A stretch of 64,000 nt of DNA from Tanytarsus gracilentus (Eukaryota; Arthropoda; Insecta; Diptera; Chironomidae). The number at the start of each line of letters is the position of its first letter. The first letter of the stretch is position 1. The stretch lies in assembly GCA_038502055.1 (NCBI GenBank), contig JAXRKN010000036.1, positions 4,402,001-4,466,000 of the forward strand, written 5' to 3'. The position numbers and the translations under genes were made by a program. The notes under the pieces were generated by a model, which made no database searches, was not told where the DNA came from, and saw nothing but the letters and a program-made list of their open reading frames with translations. This document shows positions 37,001-49,600 of this stretch, in pieces.

Positions 37001-40000
37001 GAATCTGTGTGTGTGTGATGGAGCTGTAATATATTTAATATAGATTTTATGTTGTCAATGTAAACTTAATTAACTGGGAAAACATTTCGTGGAGATAAAA
37101 ATGCCGACATAATTTATTTAATCTCATATAATTTTTATGCTGGCACTGTCATGATATTATGATTTTTTTTCTCATCCCGACTCGCTCGCATTTTGTTATA
37201 TGTGACATAAAAAATTTAATTGAATTTGCTCTCGCGTGTTTTCCTTTCCGATGGTGGAAGAGAAGCGAGAGACTGTGAAAAGGACATTAATGTGGCTCTA
37301 CTTTGATGAGTGACATTGCACTTGTTGTGTATGAAAAGCGATAAGCTGGTCTAATGGTTATTATCTCTTTCTCCATTATGTCTCTTTCTATATGACGATA
37401 TTAATCTCCTATATTTTCTGCTCCAAACGATATGATTATCATTATGACTAAATATCTAATGCATACATCTCGTCTCGTTATTATATCATAGACAACTTTC
37501 TATTCAAACAAGTGTAATTAATTGAATTTATCTTTCTAATAAGCTGAGATTATTTTTCCATTTTAGTGCTCATTTCGTATTCATTAAGAAATTTATTTTT
37601 CGCCGTGCCGTGAATGTTTCTGTGGCGTCATAAATATTTTCATACACTTCCATGCAAAACTATTGAAACTCAATCAAATTGTAAATTTTATAAATCCAAT
37701 CTTCACATGTCATTTTCATCAAATCAAAATTGAATTTTAAAATTATTCCGCGAGAATGAATGACGGAAAATTTAATGCAATGAAAATTTATTTTAAAGAC
37801 ATTGAGCTGGAAAAATGTCTCACTCTCACATTCTTTCATGACCGAACGTGTGTAAATTTATTATGCATTCAGTTCAGATGACTCCGAGGAGAAGCAGAAG
37901 AAGGATTGCAACGCCATTATCATTGTCAGTGGGAGAGAGCATAAAAATTTTCCTCCGCATGACTTTGCTGATAATTTAATGCAAAATTTAACTTGATTGA
38001 ACAGGAGAGAAACTTAAAAGTGATGAAAAAGTTGAAAATCTATGCAAATTGTTTCGTGTTTAATTTTATTCAACGACAAAGTGGTTTAAAAACAAATAGA
38101 ATTACATTTTAGATATGGCATTTCCATACAGCAATTTGCATTTCGTTATCACTGAGTTGAAGAGAGAGAAACTTGAGGAAGTGAAAATTTAAAAATTAAT
38201 TTTTTTTAAATAAAATTCAAAATCATTTCGAAAATTTCCCTTTATAGAAGTTCATCCATTCGAAAAAGAGTTCATGTGCATTTGGAGTTAATGCAATTAG
38301 CAAGGAACGATAACAGCTCTCTCCATTTATATTGTCTACAGTGACACTATAATATAGCGTGCATAAAAGAAACGAACTAATGCAACTGGGTAGATAATAG
38401 TAATTAACGGCAGCTGATTAATACTTTGGGCCATTCCGATGATAATGGAATTTCCAGCGAGGAGCAAAAAATGTAATTAATTCTGATGATGTTAAAATAT
38501 GTACAGGTATTTTACTCCTATCTCTCGCCATTTCACTCTTCAGCACAAACCAAATGTACATAGAAAATTGCGACAAGGACGATGATGAAATGAAATTTAT
38601 TCCAAGTCATGCCCATCACATTGAACAAACACTGACACGAAAAATCGCTCTGAACTTTTTATTCTTTCCCTCTCAACACCAGCAGAGAGCATCGTGTCCG
38701 TTAGATCGTAGGAAATGATTAATTATTTTCGATTTATCCGATGAAAAATTTCATCATTTCTCATCGTCCATTTTACTCGCACTCTTTAACAGAAGTTTGT
38801 CGATGAAAATGATGAGAGAATTGAGATAAGAAGAAGAAATGGAAAAGCTCTTAAACTTCTTAGTTGAATCGACAATAAAACTCGAGATTTTATATTAATT
38901 TAAGGGAAAGAATTTTTTTTTAAAATATGCTCATTATTCAAGGTGTAGAAACTTTAAATTTTTTACTTATTTAATTTAAACTTTTAATTAATAAAATAAA
39001 TTGAAATCTCTTCAAACTTTTTTTTTCATCATCTAGTGCTTCAATATCAATCAACAGCAGAAACTTTTTTCCATCTTTCTATGCGAAAATATCATCTACA
39101 TTACCATAGCGATTTCCGATTATTTATCGACGAGAGAAAACAAGAAAATGAGAGAGGAAAGAAAAGTGGATAAAAATCAAATTAATTATAAACTTGCTCT
39201 GTTTGCATTCAATTAACAGTGCAATTCTCACATCACCATAGAAATTTATTGATTTTTTTCTTTTCGGATAATTAAAATTCCTTCGAAGTGCTTGTAATCA
39301 AATGGGGAAATGATGTAAGTAGGAAAATCACAGCACAATGGACTCGCATTTGAAATTCATCGATCGACATCGAGAAGTAAGTTGTTGTGTACAAAAACAG
39401 CTCGAATCAGTATTCAAATGGCGTTGATATTTTTTTGTCGTAGTCATTTTACCTCAGATGAGCATACAGTGCAAAAATCTCATACTTTACTGGCAAATCT
39501 CAAAAGCTCTGCACAGTTTTGCTGTGTGCATCTATATCGTGGTGAATTTTTAAAACAAATCTAGATCAACAGACGTTGTTTTGGTGTTAGCAACTGAAAA
39601 AACTTCACAAACGACATTGATGACACGTTCAATAGAATTATCGTCAACTTATCATGTGATTCACAAGTGAGTTAAAAATTCACAAATAAATTATTCAAAA
39701 GATAATCCAATTAATAATTTTTTACATTAAATTTTTTAAGCCCCCTCAAAATTATAACTCATCTGCTAAATAGACTTTGCGCAAAATTTATTGTGCGAAT
39801 GGAACATTTACTATGTATTGAGACGCGTGTGCGCTTAGAAAATATTTGCGAGCCATAAAGCACCCTCGCATAATGATAAAAAGTTTTGTGTCTTCATTTT
39901 TGGCAATAAATTTTCCTTTGCTCCCTTCGTGTGTGTGCTCATTGTGGATTATGAGAAAATTTTTCATAAATCCATTATGAGATTTCTTTCTCAAAGATTT

Positions 40001-43000
40001 TTTTTCTGAGCATATGTGGATTTGTGCTGAAAATGAAAACTTTTATTTCTCTCCATACGAAACACAAACGTATTGGGATAAATGAATAATGCATTGCCAT
40101 TTCTCTAGCATCTCGCTCCATTTCTTGTTCTCCTCTACTGAAAATTTGATTTTAATTTCTTACTTGTGTGCTACAAATTGTGGAGAATTTATCAAAAAAG
40201 GTTATTTTTACTTTACTATGTTGTAAATCTTCTCGATGGTATTTAATTACAAAATTTTCTGATTTATTTGCATGGTTTCACATTATTTTAAACTTTCGTG
40301 TGCTTTTTTGATATTTTAAAATTAATTAGCAGCTTGTTAATTAATCATCAATGAAGTATATATTTGATAATTTTAAAAATTATGACACGACTCTTAACAT
40401 GTGAGTCATGAAGAATCAACATGAAGTAAAAAGATTAAATAAAATTATCGTGAATCAATTTAATTTGCAAAAAATTCTTTGAGACTAATTAAAATTCATT
40501 AATTAAAACTTTGCTGTTACTAAGCATTAAAATGAATCGAAATTATTCTTCTAGAAATTCAGTTAAACTTTTGATCTAATTATCGTGATGCAAAAAAAAG
40601 TTTGGTCTGCTCAGCTCCTTCATTGTTTTTTGCTGCAAAAAACTACGTTTTTTAATATTCATATTAAACCGCATACACATATTCATGAATGGTGTACAAA
40701 ATTGTCATCACATTTTCCTCCTATTGTTTTACAATTTTTTCATGCTCTTCACAATTTTCATATACCTTTCAGTGTGCATTTTCTGTACATTATTCATGAT
40801 GGAAAATGTTATGCATAAAAATTTGCAATTTTTTACTCGACGTGTGTGTTCATACAAGGAAGCTGACAAAAAAGCTTTTTAAACTTTAATTGAATTTCTT
40901 GCTGCCTTGTTTCACGTCGTGTACAATATTTTTTCGAGTGCTCTGTGCCTCATCACTCAACATTGTAAAGAGGAAGCTGCTGAGGACACGGAATCGCAAT
41001 AATATTATTATAATACAGGATTCTTTACTGCACGACAGAAGCACTCTTTCGCATCATTAATTTGTGTGGCTCGAGTGGGTGTTATGGCCGGTGAAAAAAT
41101 GTTATAAAATTGAAAGCATTCAAAGTAAGACATTTTAAATGAAAAATAATCTCTTTCAACTTTTACAATAATTCCATTCAGAGCACGTGACTGCCGTATA
41201 AAGCTTTTTGCTTGTCTTCCTTTTTCACGCCCATCAATCCGGCCTCCTGTCAACACTCAATGCTTTTTAAAAAGGAGAGCTTTTTTACGACCCTCAACAC
41301 TAACATAAAAAATCCTAAAGGGAGGAAGGAAAGTGTGAACATAGCACAATGATGAGGTCATGTGTGCTGGCGGCAACAAAAAGCTATGGCAATAAATCAT
41401 TTGATGTGGTGTTTATGAAAATGTAACATTTCGAATCGTTTATCGCTATAAACACTTTTCAAGTATCGAAGCATGTAATACATTCTCTCTCCAAACTCCT
41501 CGCCATTCGTCGTGGTTGGTATGGAAGGGATCAATAAAAAAAGTATATTTCAACGAATACCCAAAGCACACACGCTTTTGGTCAATAAATGTTGAACTCG
41601 AAGAGGCACACAAAAAAATAAATCGAATAATGGATTATTGACACATTTATTTGACAGAGAGTTCAAGCAGAGACCGAGGGGAGCGGCTATAAAAGTTTTT
41701 GTGGAGTGGACGTGGTGAGTGATTTTCACTCTTTTTATTCATCACATCCATCAATGTGTGACATGTATTAAAGTGAAGTAAGGACATGGTGATTCGTGTT
41801 CTCTTGATTAAGTAAAAAAATTCGATTGAATTGTGACAAAAAAAATTTATCAAAACATTTTGCATATTTTTTAAATCACAACCTTTTAATCCTCTTTTGA
41901 AGTCTTTCATAAACTCATCAAAACCGACGACCACATCATGATTAAATATTAATGAAAATATCCACAGTGCCATCACTGCACATCGTCACATCATGAAAAA
42001 TAAATGAGATGAGGAGAAAAATTAATCAACAAAATTAAAGATTAAATTCTTCTGATATGCACACACGAGATGATGCGGTTGGTTGCGAAAGGGTTGCTTT
42101 ACTGCCGTTATGTTGATACTTGCTGCCGGTCATCATTTCCCTCTTTTATCTTTTCTTTCTGCTTTTTCAGCATCATAGTCGTGATTATGGACGGAAAAAT
42201 GATTGATTGATGGAAATGAAAAAACTTCGGCACAACTGGATAAAAATTTTATTAAAAATATTTTTTTTATTTGAAAAAATATCTTTTGTTTTGAAAATTC
42301 CATCACAGCGAATTATTGTGCTGAAGTTACCTTCACATAAATAATTTTTCAATCTCATATCTCCCTTCCACCACTCGCATCATCATCATCATCACAGAGG
42401 CTGTATAATCCGGTATCTTCATGTCCGATGGGAATTTTTGCAGCTTGTTGATTAAAAAAAGTGCAATCGATAAATGTTGATGAGGATTTATAATGGACGC
42501 AAAAAAGTACAGTTGAAAAATATTTTTCATCTTCTTCACGCTCGAATGGAGGCATCAGGAAAAAACAAGCCACCAGCAACGTTACATTTCTATTCAGTAC
42601 ACGTTCCCGTAATTACGGAATTAACTTTAACCGCGCCATCCTTTTTGTCGTCAGTTGGAAAAATGGCACAAAAATTACTTTTTCTTTCTCCATGCACACA
42701 ACATATAACAAAACGAAAGCTGGATAAAAAAGGGACGACGGAAGTGAGCAGCAGAAAGAACAATCATTTATAATTTTTTCAGGCTTCCCTTTTTTCCGCC
42801 TCAATGTTCAGCTCTTCATCGCTCCTAAATGGAAAGTGACAACTTCAGCTTTTTTTTGTTACAAAAAGAAGTTGTCGAATGGTCATGAACTATTAGCAAT
42901 GATGTTTTTGAGCAAAAATATTCAGGATTATTAGTGACATGAAAGTAATTGGTGGAGTTTTTGAAAAATTCCGTTAAATTTTAAAAGCTTAAAGTGCCCA

Positions 43001-43594
43001 ACTTTCATAGTGACGCCTTTTAAGATAATCAACAACAGCAATTACATAAAGTAGACGATATAGCGTTGTGAATGCATTTGATGATGGTATTTAGCCAGTT
43101 TCCGTCTTTTTGAAGCACATGATTGTGGTAACTGAGTTGCTTTTTGTTTTCCCGACTGCCGTTTTTAATTTCATTCAAGCATCTTTTTTTTCTGTGGCAA
43201 GGTTTACATCTCGTAGAGGAAAATTTTCTGCATTTTTAACTGACGCTTATAGTCGAGAATAAAAAATATAAAAGAAATTGCGGAAATATGTGAAAAGAAG
43301 TGGCAACTTTTTTTAAATGAACGCAAGTGTGGAACCACGTCAAGTGTGGAAAATTATCGACATAATTACTCTGGGATGAAATACGAACATAAGAGGTGAA
43401 GAAGTAAGTACCTTTGAAAATTTTAATTAAAACTGACAAAAAGTTGAAGCTTAATGTGCTGACTTTAAATTTGATTTTCTCACCTTAAGATTTTACTGAT
43501 TACAAAATTAATTTAATTTAATTAGGTTAAGAGTTTTTCTTAATAACTTGAAAGCGTTAGAACTGGGCAGCATATTAGTAGGTGTCTAATTATA
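34061..43594. other. Gene-poor AT-rich region
   Basis: About 9.5 kb with no gene I can support. It contains scattered simple repeats (a CAT run near 42372) and a perfect cAMP-response-type palindrome TGACGTCA at 36587-36594. A 43-codon coding-like patch on the + strand near 37873-37996 is too short to call. The region may hold long-range regulatory DNA for the flanking genes. Confidence 0.4.
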
Positions 43595-43762
43595 ATGCAA
43601 TCAAACCTTCTCAGAAGTGACTTTCCAGTCTCACCACCTGGGGACATCGAGGAAAGGTTGTCAAGAGCAGCAGATCCAATCACTAATTACATTTTATTTC
43701 AAGATCATTTTCGACCCTCACCCTGTGACTTTTTTGCCTTCACTCACCTTCAGAAATTTTAA
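43595..43762 (+). CDS. Candidate small ORF, 55 residues
   Basis: This frame runs from ATG at 43595 to TAA at 43760. The product is balanced in composition (it includes FPVSPPGDIEERLSRAADP and FQDHFRPSPCDFF) and lacks the Phe/Lys/Asn bias of chance frames here. It has no signal peptide or membrane segment. The DNA is markedly GC-richer than both flanks. It could be a short coding exon, or conserved regulatory DNA (it contains CACCTG and CTAATTAC) that happens to be open. I do not recognise it. Confidence 0.3.
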   Translation: MQSNLLRSDFPVSPPGDIEERLSRAADPITNYILFQDHFRPSPCDFFAFTHLQKF

Positions 43763-46670
43763 TTACATTGCCAAAATAATGTGTCCTTAAATGAGAAGAG
43801 TAAGACTCGGTAAACAGAGAACTAATTAAGAATTATAACATTTTCCAAACCGTCCCCATTATATTTTTTTTCACGACGACAAAAAATATCCAACCTTTGA
43901 ATTTTTTTATGAAAAAAAAGGGTTTTCATCTTGTAAGAGGGATAAGTACAAAAGAGTGTTTAAAGAAAGACGATGATAAAACCATGTTGTTGATATTACA
44001 ATTCGAGTAAAAGCAGCAGGCAAAAGTGGATGAAAAAGGTCTAAATTGGGAAGAGGGAGAAAAGGAAATGTAATCAACACACCTTTCTAAAAGAGAGAAA
44101 ATAAATTTTTTTATTTTCTAAGGAAATTTATTGAAAAAATATTTTTGTAATGCTTTTAGTGACGAATAAGAAAATTTTCATGTAAATAAATTTTTATTTC
44201 GATTTTTAGCGCAACATTGATATTGCCTCTCTATCCGGCCACTGGAAGCAATAATGAACAACACGAAAAAAATCTGAAAATTAATGAAAATTAATGAAAA
44301 AACATTTACAACATATTTTTTTATTAATATCGCCTTTTTATTATAAATTCATTCTATTATAATCATTCTCTTGCATTATTTTACATTTTTTTGTTGTTCA
44401 TTTTGAAAATATGTTATTCATATTCCATTAAATCTGCCCCATAATATTAAATTATCAATTTTCACTTGTTTTACGTTCTCTAAAGTTATGCATATTAATT
44501 ATTTACAGAATTTTTTTTATTCAATTTTTCACTTCCTCTTTTACTTTTCTCGAGGAATTTTCAATTTTACTTTGAACAAAATTATGGAAGAGAAAATGTT
44601 TTAAATTAAATGATAACAGAGGAAAATTATTTTTGCGTGAAAAACTTTCTCGTTTCTCAACACTATAAATACAATGCTTTACTATAAAATACTCTTTTTT
44701 ATATTTTGAAGAACTTATTGGACGCGATTTGATTCAAATTTAATTATTGAATCTTTTTAAATTTTAATTTTATCACAAATTTTATTTTCCCTACAATCTG
44801 ACTTTTTAAAAATATAATTAATGCTCGCAAGATGTAAAATGAATTGTAATAAAATTAATTTCGCCAAAAGTTTGAACACTTTACAACACAAAAAGCCATT
44901 CCGTAACTTACGGGCGAGAGAGGGAACTTAAATGTTCATGTTAAGGGAAAATTAGCATTTTTATGAGTTTTCAACCAATTACAAATGCAATTAAATCCAT
45001 GTACTGTCTCGAGACACATATACAACAAAATTATCCCCACATTTACAATACAAAATGGCACCGAGAAAATAAGAAAGAGAGAGAAATTTATCAATATTAA
45101 ATAGCTTTGATATTTATTGTTTTTTTTCTCTATCGAACATCTGTAAATTAATTGTTGTTCTCATACAAAGAAAGAGTGTGAGTTCACATACATTTAATTA
45201 CTTTTCGAGAAACGTACTGAGAAAGTTTTCTCAATGCAGATGACAACCACAAAGTTGAATTATTTAAAAAGAGAGATATTCAATATTATCAGTCGTGTCT
45301 ACTCCGCAAGTCTCCTCAAAACTCGCATAAAATTAAATTTTAAAGAAAATATTTTGAGAACAAACTTTTGCTGCCAAAACTCCGCAAACTTTGGGCTGAG
45401 TCATAAAGTTTTTCGAAGCAGAAACTTTTCATCATTTTTCTCCCTCTCTCAAAGAATAGAAGATGAAATTCAATTTTCATTTCAATTAATTATAAAATGT
45501 ACAACATCTCCCGAGGATTAAATGAATAGAAAACTACGCTTTTCTTTATTTAATTACTTTTCATATTCTCTCCCTTTTGCCGGTGTGTGTGCGATTTCCA
45601 TTTCATCGTCATCATAATATGCATAAATGAGTGACATTTCTCAAGAGAGTGACTTTAAAAATGGACCCGCAGAATTTTCATCCTTTTGCGGCTGTTACTG
45701 TCACATTCTTCAGAAATAGCACTCAAGTCTTAGAAAATACTTAACATTCATCATATCATTTTTAAATTATTAATATTTATAATTTTATCTTCGCTGCAAA
45801 GCTGAAGATAATATTTACAAGATTTCTGGAGATTTTTGCGAATTAATTTTCTCTCAAATTTTGGCATCAACTAGCGTTTTTATTTAAGTTTTCTATCTTT
45901 TGAGGCCGCAAAAATTCAAATAAAATTTCAATGAGTGAATTTACTCAAAAATAATTCTCGAATTTAAAATAATTCTCTAGATTCAAGTGAAACACAGACA
46001 CTTTCCTGCCTTTTTTCGCATCGATATTTCACAAAAATCTCAAGATTTAATTTCAGTGATTGACTTGGTTCTTTTTCATTGAAAACACATTGATAAATTA
46101 TTGATATTCTATTGTGGATATTTTAAATATTTGAAGACATTCATAGATTATCAAACATCTCTCGGCAAATTGTCAATCCCGATGAAATTTGAGTGATACT
46201 TGACAGACGGTACAAAAAGAGTAAAATTTTGGCATCAATTTGAGTCTTTAGCAATCGACAAATTTATTCGAGCTTGAAATGCGAGAGGATAAAATTTAAA
46301 ATTCGATAAATTCATTTAGTTATCTCCATCGATAGTTTGATAAAAAATATAATTTACTGAGAAACAAAAAGTGATTTTTTAGTAAAATATTTTTATAGCA
46401 TCGCTTTTTCTATTTTTTTTATATATCACCTAAACATTCGGCATATTTTTATAATTATTATTTTTTCTCATATTTATCGCCAGTCTCAAAAAGCTCGAAT
46501 CGCCACGTACGTGTGTGTGTGTATATTTTCATCTATATTCATATTCACGAGTGAGCTCTATCACTCGAGAATTTTTGTGTGTTTATGTGAATTTTACAAT
46601 CCTAAATTTTTTAAAGCTCAAACTATTCTTTTAAAGTTCTAGTGGGTGTTTTTAGTTGTGCATTACGTCT
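43763..46670. other. AT-rich intergenic region and 3' UTR of teneurin copy B
   Basis: No gene is seen. A minus-strand AATAAA (reverse complement at 46263-46268) about 400 bases past the copy B stop could be its polyadenylation signal. A GT run lies near 46509. Confidence 0.45.
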
Positions 46671-49600
46671 TCATCGCTGACTTGCCTTCTTCTTTACAAA
46701 CTTTACGTTATATGCGTCCTCAGCGAGTTCCGGATAAATGCTTACATCGTGAATGTACTCACAATCGTATAAATTCGAATATCCCTGTTTGAGGATCTCC
46801 TCAACTTCGCTAGGCACCCACTCGACAGAGGTCGTAAGACCCGTACGAATGAGTTCCTTCTCACGATTCCAGGCTTTGCGAGCCGCTTGGAGCTTAGCAT
46901 GATGCATAAGTCGTTGCTTTTCTTTTTCAACTGTCGTTCCATAGCGGAGATTTATGATTGCATGTGGTCCATGGATTTTAACATCGAGATAATTGCTGCC
47001 ACTTGCAGTTTCCTTATTGACATCATGGAATGTCGTATTGACCTGTCCTTGTAGCCTCTTAAGTTGCTGACGATCTTCATTCGAACGCCACGAATCTTCT
47101 TTTACAAAATAGAAAGTGTCTTGTTGACCGTTGTGGACAATGAACGAGAATGGAAGTAATTTCGTTCGATTAAAGACGGAAGTGTAGACATCTCGATAGA
47201 TTGCATTTGCAGCCGGAACACTTGAGACGATTGCTTGACCTTCGAGTGTTCTCGACACAACAATTCCCTTTCCGAACGGAGACTCCGATGACACTCCAAT
47301 TTTGAATGGCGGCAAACTAATTTCGTCGTTCTTCAATGCAGATTTTCGAGGCGTGCCAAGAGTGTTTGGCAATTGACGCTCAATTAAATGGGAAATGAAG
47401 CCGGAGGCGACAATTAGCGGATTTCTATGTTTCCTCTTGTTATCAAAGGACGCAATATTGCCCCATGGTGACGGAGCATTCCACAACTTGTGATTGAATT
47501 GCGGCGCCATATTCTTGAGATTGTAGCCAATTAAATTGAACCACTTATCAAAGTCTCGTGGTTGAGATCGATCCGTTCCATAATTGATTGGATCATTACC
47601 ATTGAAACGATATTGATGAAGCTTCGTTGGCGTCTCTAGACGGTCGATTGTATTTTCCCAATTAGGTGTCATCCACAACCCAACAAGTGGATCGTAGACT
47701 TTTCCTTGCTGCATATGAACCAGAGATGTCACCTAATTTAAAAATAAAGTTTAATAATTGAATTTACCACACTTGATTTAAAATCTTACCGGATCTAAAA
47801 TTCCACCGCAAAAATCAATCGGAAGGTAGAGGTATGGATTTGAGTCATACACAATGTGACCGAAAGGAGATCTCATCATTTCTCTTATGCCTTCGCCATA
47901 TTGATTGAAAACCATCACTGGAGTTCCACATTGGTCAGTTGCCACGTAATATTTATTCCTTTGTGCTTGTACAAAAATCAAGTGACCACGGTCATCGTAG
48001 ATAAGCGAAAGCAGTTTGCCATCGCGCGGTGAATAGATCTGTGATACCTCATACGGTCGATCTTGATTGTTGTAGAAGAATTGAGTGACATTTCCAAAAT
48101 TATCTTTGCGTGTTGAGAGTCTACTGAGGTGGTCATAGAAGTACCTTACGTCAAATCGACCCTTCTTCACAGCACGAATTAGCATTCCTTGTGTGCTGTA
48201 ATGGAATTTTTCTTCGCGAGCATTCTGAATTGTGTAGCCTCGAACATCATATTTGTATTGACCTTCGGCAAACTTGACGATTCTATCCATCGAATTATAC
48301 TCCATGGGAATATTGTTGCCTCGATAAGTAAGTGCCAACATGTTGCCGTTATCATCGTACCTAAATCCCCACGGCTCCTGAGCGTCAACGCCAATTAATT
48401 GGCCATCACAGTCGTAGGTGTAATTCTTGATATTTGAGAAATTTGTCACTGCAACATTTCGACTGAATGTCTTCGTCTGAGTAATTCTACCGTGAATATC
48501 GTGTGTGAATTCCATCTTAAAGACTTGCATTCGATGAATGTAAACAGTCATTTCTGTCTCAAGATATCGACCGTCAACAGTTCGTGTGAATGTTGCAGTT
48601 CCATCATAGACATTGGTTGTGTTTGCTTTTGGATGTGTAATTTTAAATTGAGAAATTTGCTCTAAATTTCCAGTCTTGATGCTGTATGAGAAAGTCACAC
48701 CCGGAAGATTTTGACCTCCAATGCGGCCTTGAGTTGAAACTAAGCGGAAATTCGAGTCATACTCATAAGTGAATTTGGCATTACTTAAACCAGTCTTTGC
48801 ATTGAAATCAATTCTCTCTTCGGTAAGTAAAGCTCCATTATACTCGAAATCCCATCGATATTCTAGATCGCGTTCAGTATGTGCAACTGTATTTGGCATT
48901 CCAGTTTCTTTATTGTAGCTAAATTCACTCTTGCCTTCTCCATGCACAATTTCTGCCAATTGTCCTTGCGGATTGTATCGATAAACAATGCGAGCTCCAT
49001 CACCAGGGTGAATTGTTTGTAGAAGAGTTCCCGAATATGAGAAATGTTGCAAATATGGTTTTGTACTTCCCGGAGGTGTGTAAGTAAATCGAATGAATCC
49101 GAGTGATCGTTGTAAATCAAACACATGTTTCGTGCCAGTTGGCAATTGAATAGACCTTAAACCGCCATCATTGTCATAACTCAATTGGAATTTTCGTTGA
49201 GAGCAAAGAACAATAGCAGAAATTAAATTAAAGTCATTATAGATGTAATTCACACTTCCGTCTTGTTGCGATGTAACTTCATACAAGAGACCATGACGCT
49301 CGTAGCTATATTTCAAATCAGATGGTCCCCAAGATATGCCGTCGATCCTTGAAAAGCGATCATAAGAGATGTTGAGTGGAAAGCCATTAACAGGTTTGAA
49401 AGAGAGTGGAAGACCATTGTTATCGTATGTAACAGTGAGAACATCTTGCTTATCTTTATCGTAGAAAGTTTCTCTATTCACAACTTGCTCATAACGAACG
49501 CCCAAGGCTCTCGTGCTGTTGACCCAAATCTCCTTGTTCAGTGTTTGCTGTGGATTACGTGGATCACCGCCGATGAGATTATAGGTTGTATAAACGCTAT

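Noticed and set aside
37873..37996. Exon-like charged reading frame on the + strand
   Set aside because: Only about 40 codons, with no partner exon and no start. It is compatible with chance.
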